A DNA stretch of 36,404 nucleotides, taken from contig ASZJ01000070.1 in the NCBI GenBank assembly GCA_000416275.1, forward strand, positions 1-36,404, written 5' to 3'. A model generated the notes under the pieces. That model was given only the letters and a program-made list of their open reading frames with translations, made no database searches and had not been told where the DNA came from. Position numbers and translations under genes: made by a program. Below, one piece after another: positions 15,281 through 24,492 of this stretch (position 1 is its first letter; the number at the start of each line of letters is the position of its first letter). The DNA comes from Osedax symbiont Rs1. GTDB taxonomy: Bacteria; Pseudomonadota; Gammaproteobacteria; Pseudomonadales; Balneatricaceae.

Positions 15281-17445
15281 CTGGCCGCTTTTAAGGCCAG
15301 TCGACTGCGGTGTAAAACCGGTTCAGTATAGCCACTTGGCTGCGCGCAACCATCGAACACTAACTCGCAGGCGGCGTTAAAGGCAATCCCGGTGGCAAAG
15401 TTATCGGCCATCGCCTGATAGCTGGGATCCGCACTATTTTGTCGATCGACCACTTTTGCCATTTTCTTTAATGTGGCTAGCACTTGCTCTTTGGAGCAGA
15501 TGCCATGATGTAACCAGTTGGCCATGTGTTGTGACGAGATGCGCAAGGTTGCTCGATCTTCCATCAAGCCGACATTGTTAATATCAGGCACTTTTGAACA
15601 GCCAATCCCCGCATCGACCCAGCGGACGACATAGCCGAGCAAGCTCTGGCAGTTGTTGTCGAGCTCTTGCTGTATCTCCTGAGCACTCCAGCTTGGATTG
15701 TTCTCAAGCGGAATGTTTAGAATGTCGTCAACACTGGCGCGCGGGCGCTGCTTGATGACCTTTTGCTCGGCGAAAACGTCTACTTGGTGGTAGTGTAAAG
15801 CGTGCAAGGTGGCGGCTGTCGGGGAGGGAACCCAGGCGGTGTTCGCCCCTGCGCGAGGGTGGCCAATCTTGGTCTCCATCATATTCGCCATCTGATCGGG
15901 GATTGCCCACATACCTTTACCTATTTGCGCTTTGCCAGATAGGCCACACAACAGGCCGGTGTCGACATTCCAATCTTCATATGCGGCAATCCAACGCTGG
16001 CTCTTCATCTGGTTTTTGCGGATCATCGGCCCCGCTTCCATCGAGGTATGTATTTCATCTCCGGTTCTATCGAGGAAGCCGGTGTTAATAAAGGCAACTC
16101 GCTCTTTGGCCGCGCGTATGCACTCTTTTAAGTTGACGGTGGTGCGTCGCTCCTCGTCCATAATCCCCATTTTAATCGTGTAGCGCGGCAGGCATAGTAA
16201 CGCTTCGACGCGGCTAAAAAGCAGATCGGAGAAAGCGACTTCTTCGGGGCCGTGCATTTTTGGTTTGACGATGTACATCGAGCCAGTGCTGGAGTTCTGG
16301 AGTGCCGAGCTGCCATTTAAATCGTGAATGGAGATCAAAGAGGTAAAGATGGCATCCATTATTCCCTCTGGTACTTCCTGGTCATCGCGATTTAAAATGG
16401 CAGGATTGGTCATCAAGTGGCCGACGTTGCGGACGAACAGTAAGCTGCGTCCCTTGAGGCTGATGCGCTGTTGATCAAGATCAGTATAAGTGCGATCCGG
16501 GTTCATTGATCGAGTAAAAGTGTGACCGTTTTTAGTGATTTGCTCGGTCAAGTTGCCTTTCATCAGCCCTAGCCAATTGCGATAAATAGTTACTTTATCC
16601 GCGCCATCTACCGCTGCGACTGAATCTTCGCAGTCCATAATGGTGGAGAGAGCCGATTCGATTAAAATGTCCTTAATTCCCGCGGCATCCGTTTTACCGA
16701 TAAAATTCTCAGCGTCGATTTGTATTTCGAAATGTAGTCCGTGCTGGCGACACAAAATTCCGCTTGGGGCACTGGGGTCTCCGTTGTAGGCGATCAGCTG
16801 TGCCGGATGTTGCAGCGTGGCAGTTTGCTCTTTAAGTTCGACTAATAGTTGTCGGTCGACAATGCGGTAGCTGAGTGCATCTTTGTGGCTGCCTTGAGTT
16901 AACGGCAGAGCTTGATCGAGGAAAGCTCTGGCATAAGCGATGGTCTTTTGCCCTCGGCGCGGGTTGTATTCGCTACCCGCTGCACAATCGTCTTGATCGT
17001 CTATCACGTCGGTACCGTATAGCGCATCGTACAAACTGCCCCAGCGCGCATTGACTGCATTCAGGGCAAAGCGAGCATTCATCACTGGAACCACTAATTG
17101 CGGGCCAGCGGAAATTGTCATTTCAGGATCGACATTAGTTGAGCTGATGGCAAAATCTGCACCTTCTGGTAACAGATAGTCAATCTCTTGCAAAAAACAC
17201 TTGTAGGCTATGAAGTCAAAACCGCTCTCCCGGTTGGCTATATGCCATTGATCTATCTGTGCTTGGATCCGCACTCTCTCTGCCAGTAGCGCGGCATTTT
17301 TAGGCATTAAATCATCGATCAGCTGCTCACATTCGCGCCAAAATTTATCAACCTCTAAACCGGTGCCGGGGATGGCTTCGGTATTGATGAAATTATATAG
17401 CTCGGTCGATACTTTTAGACTACCAATGCTAGTGTGAAGACTCAT
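15277..17445 (-). CDS. glcB: Malate synthase G
   Basis: It condenses glyoxylate and acetyl-CoA to malate in the cytoplasm, allowing growth on acetate or glycolate. The 722-aa length matches the G isoform (E. coli 723) and is much longer than isoform A. Typical segments are [20 protein letters not shown] (around residues 265-285), the long TIM-barrel region, [19 protein letters not shown] (about 455-473), and the C-terminal helical domain with the [12 protein letters not shown] segment. It is monocistronic here; no glcDEF or aceA gene lies in the window, so the glyoxylate source is unknown. Together with the dicarboxylate TRAP transporter it suggests reliance on organic acids. The upstream 155 bp is AT-rich and would hold the promoter. 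Confidence 0.95.
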   Translation of the reverse strand: MSLHTSIGSLKVSTELYNFINTEAIPGTGLEVDKFWRECEQLIDDLMPKNAALLAERVRIQAQIDQWHIANRESGFDFIAYKCFLQEIDYLLPEGADFAISSTNVDPEMTISAGPQLVVPVMNARFALNAVNARWGSLYDALYGTDVIDDQDDCAAGSEYNPRRGQKTIAYARAFLDQALPLTQGSHKDALSYRIVDRQLLVELKEQTATLQHPAQLIAYNGDPSAPSGILCRQHGLHFEIQIDAENFIGKTDAAGIKDILIESALSTIMDCEDSVAAVDGADKVTIYRNWLGLMKGNLTEQITKNGHTFTRSMNPDRTYTDLDQQRISLKGRSLLFVRNVGHLMTNPAILNRDDQEVPEGIMDAIFTSLISIHDLNGSSALQNSSTGSMYIVKPKMHGPEEVAFSDLLFSRVEALLCLPRYTIKMGIMDEERRTTVNLKECIRAAKERVAFINTGFLDRTGDEIHTSMEAGPMIRKNQMKSQRWIAAYEDWNVDTGLLCGLSGKAQIGKGMWAIPDQMANMMETKIGHPRAGANTAWVPSPTAATLHALHYHQVDVFAEQKVIKQRPRASVDDILNIPLENNPSWSAQEIQQELDNNCQSLLGYVVRWVDAGIGCSKVPDINNVGLMEDRATLRISSQHMANWLHHGICSKEQVLATLKKMAKVVDRQNSADPSYQAMADNFATGIAFNAACELVFDGCAQPSGYTEPVLHRSRLALKAAS

Positions 17446-17600
17446 GATATTACCTAAATTAAATGAAATTATTAGTCATAATAGCAAAAATGAAAATAAT
17501 TTCCATTTTTGCGTATTACACTTTGGTCGCATAGTGAGTGCGGCTGCTGGTATTGCCCAAGAGTCCAGAGGCTGTTGCCAGCTCCTGTTGGCACTCTTTA

Positions 17601-20600
17601 TCATTTCATCAACGCCCTGGCCGGATGCAAGTGTACGTCCATTTGCGGTAGGGCAATGGTGATACCACGCTCTTTAAATAGCTGATCTATCTGTTGGTTT
17701 AGTTCATTGATAGATGAGTTTCGATTGCCGACGTTATCGACAAAATAGCGGAGTTCAAAATCTAAAGTGCTGTGACCTAAGGCCATGAAAATTACTTCAG
17801 GCGCTGGGCTGTCCAGCACCCGCGGGTTTGCGTGGCTGATTTCTTTGATCAGCTTGTGGATTAGCTGAGTATCTGAGCCGTGTGCAACCCCCACTTTTAA
17901 AATCACCCGAGTGATAGCGTCGGACAGTGACCAGTTGATTAACTGGTCGGTGATAAAGGTTTTATTGGGAATGATCACTTCTTTTCTGTCCCAATCTACA
18001 ATCGTGGTGGCGCGAATTTTTATTTTCGTGACTGTGCCGGTAAGTCCGCTAATGGTAACGGTGTCGCCGATGCGGACCGGTTTTTCGAACAGAATAATGA
18101 TCCCCGAGACAAAGTTGGCGACAATTTCTTGTAAACCAAAGCCCAAGCCGACGCCCATTGCGGCAATTAGCCATTGCAGTTTGGCCCACTCCACGCCAAT
18201 TTGGCTACTGGCTGCCAGAAAACAGATGAGTATCAGCAAGTAGCGGGTAATGGTGGTGATGGCATAGCAGGTGCCCGGGGTTAAATTAATATGTCGCAAA
18301 ATCAGCAGTTCAAACAAGCCGGGTAGGTTGTACGCCGCTAGTATGGTTAGACCGATGACAAAGCCGCTAGTAATCACGCTTCGCAAGCTGATACTTTCAG
18401 AGATGACCCCACTGGCGGTAGTGACGTCATTGCTCCACAGTATTACTTTGTCTAGTACATCTAGTGAAGGTAAGAAGTTCTTTACCAATAGATATAAGCC
18501 AACAAAGAGCAGCCCGATACAGAGCGCTTTGAGTATGACCGAGCCCTGCTCAGAGACCGATTTTTGACCTAGGTAGTTTTCTTCGAGAATCGGCATCTCT
18601 TCATTTTTTTCTCTGGCGGCTAGGATTTCGCTGCGTCTGGCCCTTACTTTATCGAATGAAATGCGCCGCTCGGCAATTAATAGCCAGCGCACCCCAAGGC
18701 GATAGATTAAAAACACCGTCGATAACACTAAAGTGACCGCCAGCAAAATGAACATCACAATCAAGCCGCCAAATAAATAACCAAACAACCCGGCAATGAC
18801 TAAGAGGCAGTGCACAGCGATCAAAGAAATGAGCCACAGCTTTGATTGTTGCCACCAACTTATTTTCTTTGCGTGCGGATTAACATGGGGAGATACTTTC
18901 CACAAAGCGCCCCAAAAACAGCCGGCGAGCAGTGCGGTGACAATAAATAACAAGCGCACTATGCCCGCGTGTAGATCCTGAGCGGGAGTGTGGTCAAAAT
19001 AGATTAGCAGCCAGACGGTAGGGGTTGCCAAAACATAGCAGGGCATGAATATTTTTTTCAACTTGACACAAAAATCTTCAGGGACATCTAGGTGACTTAT
19101 CAGTAGCCCGTACGGACGCCTCAGCCAGCACATAAAGGTTAAATACAGCCACAGAGAGAGACAGAAAATGTCGTTAATTTGTTGGGTGTCACTACTGATG
19201 CCGGTGACTATTTCATGCAAAAACAAATACACCAATAAAGGCGGAGGAAGGCAGACTATTGGCGCTAAAAAGACCAGCCTAACGCTACGACTAAAACGGT
19301 CGTTGATGACGTTACCGACTTGTCTCGACCAGATTTTTTCGTGCTGATATTGGTATTTAAGTAACAGCAGCATCAAGGCGCTAATAATCACGTAGATGAC
19401 TAGCCAGCGCGCCCACTGCTGAAAGGGTTTTATTTGCAGCGCATTAAAGTTTTTTTCAGCTCTAACTAATTGTTCTTGAGTGCCGTCTATCAGTTGTCGA
19501 GGCCATGAAAAATCGATGGCTGGCACAGAGGGCAGCCAAATCAAATACTCGGTGAGCAGTAGCTCGCCCTGCTTATATTGTTGTTTGATTTGCGACTCTA
19601 AGGTGAGCATTTTAGAGAGCCCATCCAGTTCGCGGCTGTAGGCGTTGTGTAAATTATCGATTAGCTCTAAGTGGCTAGCTTGCAGGCCTTGCAAATCTTC
19701 AATCGAGTCTGTAGTCCAGGCACTTGTATCGGGTGGGGCAATTGCCATATCCAGTTTAAGTTGGTTTAGCTCTATATTATTTAGACGGATTTTAGAGATT
19801 TGAACATTGGTTTGGCTGCTGATTTGCGGTGTAGAAAAACGTTGGCTAAACCTTCTCAAATCTACACCATAGCTATTTTCACTGAGTAATAGCTGTTGTT
19901 GAATTACTTTGTAACTTTGCTGAATTAGAGAATACTGCTGCTCTAAAATTCGCAATCGGGTAATGCTGGTGGTTGCACTGGCGACAATACTGCGCAGTTT
20001 TTCACTGAGCTGCTTGTTTTTTTTGATTAAGGCAGTAATTGCCGGCGGGTTGTTTTTTTGTCGGTTGGCGGGTGCGGTATCAGTCAGTAATTTATCGGCT
20101 GCCACTTGTCGCAGCTGTTGTATCTCATCTTGATATAGGCGAATTTTGGCACTTAATCTTTTTAGTTCAGCCTCGGTCCAGTTGAGCTTCAATCGATCAA
20201 ATTTACTTTGGAGTGGGATAAACAGCAGCTCTAAGTTGATCGCTTGTCTCTTTAAGTTATTGTAAGAAAACCGTGCTTCATTTAATAGTCTTTGCGCTTG
20301 GGTCGGAGAGCTGTTCTGCGGGTAGTCGGTGGCTTTTTTTAATTCAGTTAAGGTTTGTCTTAACTGAATCGGCTTTTGATCGTAGCTATTAATTTCATTT
20401 TCAATTTTATCTCGATTGCGCTGCAGCTCTAACCGAGTGGCCTGCAACTGCGTTAAATCTCGTTCGAATGCCGGTAGAGGCTGACTTTTGATAGGGGCTA
20501 GGGCTTTTGCTGGCAGCTCTTGAGCAAGTTGTTTTTTTAATTGGCTAATACTCTTCGGCAGTGACTGTAAGCTGTCTTTAAATGAGCTAATTTGCGAGTG

Positions 20601-20798
20601 CATCGAATCAATTTGTGAATAAGTATCCACCACTTGCAGGTAGATCTCTCGAAGTGCTTTATCCCCCTCATCTTTCGGATCTAATTGCTGCAATTGACGC
20701 TGGGCGCTTTGCAATGCAGTATTAGTAGTCGCTTCTGCGAAGACTGTCGATGAAATAAGTAGTAATAAATAGCAGAGCAGGACTAGCGGGATTCTCAT
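17601..20798 (-). CDS. Large MscS-family mechanosensitive channel (MscK/MscM-type)
   Basis: The 1065-aa protein starts with a signal peptide (MRIPLVLLCYLLLLISSTVFA) and a long periplasmic coiled-coil domain (about 25-460). Some eight to nine hydrophobic segments follow (about 465-850), then the MscS pore and cytoplasmic domain. The pore helix region reads AAMGVGLGFGLQEIVANFVSGI, followed by RIGDTVTISGLTGTV and IPNKTFITDQLINWSLSD, the MscS beta-domain signature. Overall size and plan match E. coli MscK (1120) and MscM/YjeP (1107). Such channels release solutes on osmotic downshock in the inner membrane. I cannot decide between the two names. The start codon is followed at once by the signal peptide. 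A MITE-B copy lies 53 bp upstream, in the promoter zone. Confidence 0.9.
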   Translation of the reverse strand: MRIPLVLLCYLLLLISSTVFAEATTNTALQSAQRQLQQLDPKDEGDKALREIYLQVVDTYSQIDSMHSQISSFKDSLQSLPKSISQLKKQLAQELPAKALAPIKSQPLPAFERDLTQLQATRLELQRNRDKIENEINSYDQKPIQLRQTLTELKKATDYPQNSSPTQAQRLLNEARFSYNNLKRQAINLELLFIPLQSKFDRLKLNWTEAELKRLSAKIRLYQDEIQQLRQVAADKLLTDTAPANRQKNNPPAITALIKKNKQLSEKLRSIVASATTSITRLRILEQQYSLIQQSYKVIQQQLLLSENSYGVDLRRFSQRFSTPQISSQTNVQISKIRLNNIELNQLKLDMAIAPPDTSAWTTDSIEDLQGLQASHLELIDNLHNAYSRELDGLSKMLTLESQIKQQYKQGELLLTEYLIWLPSVPAIDFSWPRQLIDGTQEQLVRAEKNFNALQIKPFQQWARWLVIYVIISALMLLLLKYQYQHEKIWSRQVGNVINDRFSRSVRLVFLAPIVCLPPPLLVYLFLHEIVTGISSDTQQINDIFCLSLWLYLTFMCWLRRPYGLLISHLDVPEDFCVKLKKIFMPCYVLATPTVWLLIYFDHTPAQDLHAGIVRLLFIVTALLAGCFWGALWKVSPHVNPHAKKISWWQQSKLWLISLIAVHCLLVIAGLFGYLFGGLIVMFILLAVTLVLSTVFLIYRLGVRWLLIAERRISFDKVRARRSEILAAREKNEEMPILEENYLGQKSVSEQGSVILKALCIGLLFVGLYLLVKNFLPSLDVLDKVILWSNDVTTASGVISESISLRSVITSGFVIGLTILAAYNLPGLFELLILRHINLTPGTCYAITTITRYLLILICFLAASSQIGVEWAKLQWLIAAMGVGLGFGLQEIVANFVSGIIILFEKPVRIGDTVTISGLTGTVTKIKIRATTIVDWDRKEVIIPNKTFITDQLINWSLSDAITRVILKVGVAHGSDTQLIHKLIKEISHANPRVLDSPAPEVIFMALGHSTLDFELRYFVDNVGNRNSSINELNQQIDQLFKERGITIALPQMDVHLHPARALMK

Positions 20799-20851
20799 GA
20801 AATAAATATCCTGTAGATTAACAACACGATGATCAGCCTAAAACTATGAGA

Positions 20852-21044
20852 GCTCTGCATAACGTTGCGAGCGCAGGTAAGAAAAGGCAAAAAGCGGCGA
20901 GATAGCGGAGTTAGTATGCCCCTCACTTTGGGTACAGTGTGCCCTTCTTTATGGGTGTAACTGGTGTAAATGAGCATATTGATCCGGTTTTTAACGCTGT
21001 ATTGCCGAGCGCAGTTATCATACCTTCTGGATAAGTTATGCAGA
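20852..21044 (-). mobile_element. MITE-B copy 2, about 193 bp
   Basis: TCTGCATAAC (20852-20861) and GTTATGCAGA (21035-21044) are perfect 10-bp inverted repeats. The body matches 11960-12128 in the same orientation. It is about 24 bp longer because the block GTGTGCCCTTCTTTATGGGT is present twice in tandem (around 20915-20960). It fills most of the space between the divergent mscS-type gene and the hydrolase gene, so their promoters are either inside it or squeezed to its edges. A 104-codon minus-strand frame across it is not considered a gene. Confidence 0.75.
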
Positions 21045-21113
21045 AGTCTCGCTATATAATTGCGGTATTTGGCGCAAGATACCAGTAAAAAAACCGCCAT
21101 ATAGGACAAGTTT

Positions 21114-22139
21114 ATGATTTTTTCAGTTAAAAGCTTACTCGATGCTCTACCGCAGACTAATAGCGGCGATCAATTGACTGAGCAGTGGTTAAAATATTAT
21201 AAATTCTATGGCTTTGCAGAGCTGCTCGATAAATATCAAGTGTCGATAGGCTGCCTGATTCAGGACCATCAACAGACGGTTTACCAACATTTCAGTCAAC
21301 CTTCAACGAATAGCGCTTGCGGTGAACATTTGAATAGGGCAGAGCGGCAGGAACCGCGAGCTAAAAAAGGTACTTGTATTATAGTGCATGGCTTTATGGA
21401 TCATAGCGGATTGTTTGGTCACTTGATAAAGGATCAGTTGGCGCAGGGCTGGGATGTTTTGATCTATGACAAAATAGGCCATGGCCTCTCATCTGGAGCT
21501 CAGTATGCAATTGCTGATTTCTGCCACTATGCAGTGCAATTAGAGCAGATTTTAGAGCATCTGGCTGGGACGCAAAATGCCGGGCAAGGTGAAATAGCGC
21601 CCGCTGAAAATTGGCGATTAATAGGCCAGAGCACTGGCGCCACAGTGATTATGGAACAAGCGCTAAATTCGGAGCTACAAAATTTTCAGCAGATTAAACA
21701 GCGGCTGCTGCTGGCTCCGCTATTGCGTAGTCATCGACATCTAAGGGTTAAGTTAATGTACTGGCTACTGGGCTCTTTTCTCCAGCATATTCCGCGCGGC
21801 AGCAGTGTTAATAGCCACGATCGAGGGTTCTTAAATTTCATCACCGATCAAGATCCCTTTAGCGGAGCTAAGATTCCAGTAAATTGGGTTGGGGCGATGC
21901 TCAAGTGGCAAGAAAAGTTTTTATCTGAGCCGCGCAGTTCCCTGCCGATCACCATCATTCAAGGGGACGATGATGACACAGTCGACTGGCGCTACAATCT
22001 ACAGGCTATTCGCCAGCAGTTTCCCAATAGTCAGCAGTATATGGTAGTGGGGGCTAAGCATCATTTAGTGAATGAAAAGAAGTATTGGCGAGCACAAGTG
22101 TTGCAGCTGATTAAAGATGCAGATACCATGGCTGACTAG
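21114..22139 (+). CDS. Alpha/beta hydrolase, lysophospholipase/monoglyceride-lipase type
   Basis: The 341-aa cytoplasmic protein has a serine hydrolase fold. The oxyanion-hole segment VHGFMDHSG lies at 91-99, IYDKIGHGLSSG at 117-128, the nucleophile elbow GQSTG at 171-175 (Ser173), an acidic GDDDDTVDW near 292-300 and a final histidine in GAKHHLVNE (near 323). The layout fits the PldB/monoglyceride lipase group that cuts acyl esters; the actual substrate is unknown. It has no signal peptide. An AGGACAAG ribosome site stands 4 bp before the ATG. It stands alone, divergent from the channel gene across a MITE-B copy and convergent with the glycosyltransferase downstream, 33 bp apart. Confidence 0.85.
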   Translation: MIFSVKSLLDALPQTNSGDQLTEQWLKYYKFYGFAELLDKYQVSIGCLIQDHQQTVYQHFSQPSTNSACGEHLNRAERQEPRAKKGTCIIVHGFMDHSGLFGHLIKDQLAQGWDVLIYDKIGHGLSSGAQYAIADFCHYAVQLEQILEHLAGTQNAGQGEIAPAENWRLIGQSTGATVIMEQALNSELQNFQQIKQRLLLAPLLRSHRHLRVKLMYWLLGSFLQHIPRGSSVNSHDRGFLNFITDQDPFSGAKIPVNWVGAMLKWQEKFLSEPRSSLPITIIQGDDDDTVDWRYNLQAIRQQFPNSQQYMVVGAKHHLVNEKKYWRAQVLQLIKDADTMAD

Positions 22140-22172
22140 CTTTCGGCTGGTTTGGTAAAGCATTAGTCTCGC

Positions 22173-22961
22173 TCACAGCTTATCTACAGTGTTATTTTTA
22201 GCGGCCAGCGCTTTGTTCGCCTCGTACAACTTCATATATTTGAAAAAGTTGGTGCTCATGTGGGCAAAGGAGATGATCAGTCCCGCCGAGCCATCGAGAA
22301 AGCCCCGCTTGATAATATATTTTTTAATAAAGGTGAACCAGGCATTGAGCAGTGCTTTGGCTGGTGATGAATGTTTTTTACCGAGGTTTTCCTCGGCAAA
22401 TAAGCTAGAGTAACGGTCGCTCTTGATCATGAAATCAGAAATTTCATGATAGGGATAGTGGTTTACTAACCCTGAGAGTTCGCACACCTTTAAATGCTCT
22501 GAAATAACAAACTCATGGACTTTATTGGCATTGAAACTGGTTACTTGTCGATGGTAGAGGCGGACAATTTTTTCTTTTTTCCAGCAGTATTTGATCTCTC
22601 TATCTCTATAGAAATTAGTCCGCAGCATTTGGTAAACACACTGTTTATCTAGTTTTATGGTTAGCAGTGACTGGATGAATGCAGCCGTCAGGGTCTCGTC
22701 GGCATCTAGCGAAAGTATCCATGGCTGAGTGGCGAAAGCAGCGGCCTTGTTCTTGGTTTCACCAAAGCCAAAAAACTCACCGTAGACGAGCTTAACATTC
22801 GAAAATGACTGGGCGATGGCAATGGTCTGATCAGTCGATCCGTTGTCATATAAGATCACTTCTTGAAAATTGACTAACGAAGCTAAAGTGTTCTCGATGG
22901 TCAGACCGGCATTTTTAACGATGATAACACAAGAGATTTGCTTGATTTCGGGGTGGCTCAT
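22173..22961 (-). CDS. Family 2 glycosyltransferase, LPS-core WaaE/LgtF type
   Basis: The protein has 262 aa. The GT-A fold is seen in ISCVIIVKNAGLTIENTLAS (8-27), VILYDNGSTDQT (35-46) and the metal-binding LSLDADE (83-89). The later VRLYHR and NKVHEFV patches are typical of WaaE/LgtF/KdtX-like enzymes, which add a beta-linked glucose to the inner LPS core. A C-terminal stretch with LINAWFTFIKKYIIKRGFLDG gives a membrane-associated helix. It lies downstream of a family 4 glycosyltransferase on the same strand with a 91-bp gap, so both may belong to an LPS core group. The acceptor sugar is inferred from family likeness only. Confidence 0.87.
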   Translation of the reverse strand: MSHPEIKQISCVIIVKNAGLTIENTLASLVNFQEVILYDNGSTDQTIAIAQSFSNVKLVYGEFFGFGETKNKAAAFATQPWILSLDADETLTAAFIQSLLTIKLDKQCVYQMLRTNFYRDREIKYCWKKEKIVRLYHRQVTSFNANKVHEFVISEHLKVCELSGLVNHYPYHEISDFMIKSDRYSSLFAEENLGKKHSSPAKALLNAWFTFIKKYIIKRGFLDGSAGLIISFAHMSTNFFKYMKLYEANKALAAKNNTVDKL

Positions 22962-23052
22962 GGTAAATCCAAAAAATAGTTGTATTGCAAATGCGGTTTA
23001 GGGGCTAGGTCATTGCTGGATTGGCAATGTATTGGTGGTACAAGTATCGGGC

Positions 23053-24117
23053 TTATTTGTGCAAACTCTGAGTATAGATAGTTCGATAAAGAGCTTGGTA
23101 GGCATCAGTCATGGATGTTGGAGAAAAATTAAGGGTATGCAAATACGCCGCTTCACTTAACTGACTGGCCAGTGTCTGGTCAGCTAACAATAGTTGAATG
23201 CTTTGTTGTATACCATCGATATCTTGCGGCTCGACTAACAGCCCCGTTTGCTGATCTTTGACTATATCGGGAATTCCGCCAGTGTTGGAGGCAATCACTG
23301 GTACTTTTAATTTCATTACATCTAACAATATAGAGCCGAGCCCTTCGTTCAGCGAGGGGAAGACAAATAAATCCATGGCTGCAATATAGTCACCGACATT
23401 ATCGACAAAGCCTTCAAAAGTGACATTAGTTAATCCTTTGGCCTGCTGTCGATAGCTTTGCTCATCCGGTCCTTTACCGAGAAAAATAAAATGCAGGTCA
23501 TCGCGCTCCAGCGCCAATTTCTTGATCGCTTCAATTAAGTAGTATTGACCTTTGTCTCGATTTTCTAGTTCGCCGATGTTACCAATCAACAATTTGCCTT
23601 TAAACCGCTGCTTAATTTTTGCTACTTGCGCCGGGTTGATTGAAAAATCTGTTTGCGCCGAGGGGATCACTGGAATATTGGACTGGGGGGCGACTTGTAA
23701 AATAGCTGCTTTAATCGCATGTGAGAGCGCTACGTTATAACTTGAGTGGCGGTACATTGCTTTAGTAAAAGCGTTATTCTTGATTTTGTTATTGACTCTG
23801 CGAGTAATAATGTAGGGCGTTCGGTAAATTTTATTGAGCAATAAGGCGACCTGCACTCCTTTGGTTTCATGGGCATGTAGTAATTGCGCAGATTTAAACT
23901 TGGCAAAAGAAAGTATATAAGGTCGATCAATTTTAATGATTTCGAGGTTTTTAATACCTGTACAGCGCCTGGCCAGTTCCGAGTCTAACCTAGTGAATAA
24001 TTGCTGGTGTACATCGCGCTGTGCCAACTCTTGAATTAAGAGTGTTGTCTGACGCTCTCCTCCACGATAACCGCTGGAAAAATTTAAATGAGTAATTACA
24101 AAATTAGAGGACGTCAA
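23053..24117 (-). CDS. Family 4 glycosyltransferase (GT-B fold), LPS-related
   Basis: The protein has 354 aa. The N-terminal domain opens with FVITHLNFSSGYRGGERQT (6-24), the usual nucleotide-sugar enzyme start with a GGxE-like loop. The C-terminal domain has LIGNIGELENRDKGQYYLIE and FPSLNEGLGSILLDVMK followed by NTGGIPDIV; the two glutamates of the EX7E motif correspond to this region. It is cytoplasmic and probably peripheral to the inner membrane, and adds a sugar to an LPS core or similar glycan. It pairs with the family 2 enzyme downstream. Donor and acceptor cannot be read from sequence. Confidence 0.87.
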   Translation of the reverse strand: MTSSNFVITHLNFSSGYRGGERQTTLLIQELAQRDVHQQLFTRLDSELARRCTGIKNLEIIKIDRPYILSFAKFKSAQLLHAHETKGVQVALLLNKIYRTPYIITRRVNNKIKNNAFTKAMYRHSSYNVALSHAIKAAILQVAPQSNIPVIPSAQTDFSINPAQVAKIKQRFKGKLLIGNIGELENRDKGQYYLIEAIKKLALERDDLHFIFLGKGPDEQSYRQQAKGLTNVTFEGFVDNVGDYIAAMDLFVFPSLNEGLGSILLDVMKLKVPVIASNTGGIPDIVKDQQTGLLVEPQDIDGIQQSIQLLLADQTLASQLSEAAYLHTLNFSPTSMTDAYQALYRTIYTQSLHK

Positions 24118-24217
24118 ACTAGATACCTAAACATTGGGAAAGATTGTCACTTAGAGTCGCGCACCGCGTCTAAATCGAATGAGATGTAATCTTACGAGAG
24201 TGCCGAGCATTATACAA

Positions 24218-24310
24218 TCAAAGCCGTGGCGGGATCAGCCGAGGTTGTTCCGGTTGGACATGATCTTGCGCTAGCCAGGCTTGATACTCAGCTAACTGTA
24301 ACTTGAATCC
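24218..24310 (-). pseudogene. Possible C-terminal remnant of an unknown gene
   Basis: About 30 codons on the minus strand read GFKLQLAEYQAWLAQDHV and then PEQPRLIPPRL before a TGA at 24218-24220. The proline-rich ending and codon pattern look like a real protein tail. Its upstream part is cut by the decayed MITE-A copy at 24302-24370. I do not recognise the family; chance is possible. Confidence 0.3.
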
Positions 24311-24370
24311 GTAGCCTCTGAGTGGATCAAGAGCTTATGCTAGGTAGCGCATGGAGGTCACAGATTAAGG
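24302..24370 (-). mobile_element. MITE-A remnant with internal deletion
   Basis: CTTGAATCCGTAG at the left and the run GATCAAGAGCTTATGCTAGG to GGTCACAGATTAAGG at the right match the two ends of MITE-A in the orientation of the 29441 copy. Some 90 bp of the middle are missing and there are many substitutions. It is the oldest-looking copy in the window. Confidence 0.5.
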
Positions 24371-24428
24371 CCTAGGAAGGGGTGTTAGCGGCGCTGGGAA
24401 AAAGGCTATATTAGAGCTGCTAACATAG

Positions 24429-24471
24429 CCCCATCACCTTAAACTCGTCTGTTGAGTTTAAGGTGATGGGG
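24429..24471. terminator. Perfect 18-bp hairpin downstream of serA
   Basis: CCCCATCACCTTAAACTC (24429-24446) pairs perfectly with 24454-24471 around a 7-base loop. It lies 22 bp after the serA stop codon, where a transcription terminator is expected. Neither strand has a proper U-run after the stem, so it may act as an RNA 3'-end stabiliser or with an accessory factor rather than as a classic intrinsic terminator. Confidence 0.6.
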
Positions 24472-24492
24472 AAGGTGTCTAGAAAAGATAGC

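Noticed and set aside
20795-21109. 104-codon minus-strand frame
   Set aside because: It lies almost wholly in MITE-B copy 2 and has no ribosome site or protein-like composition.
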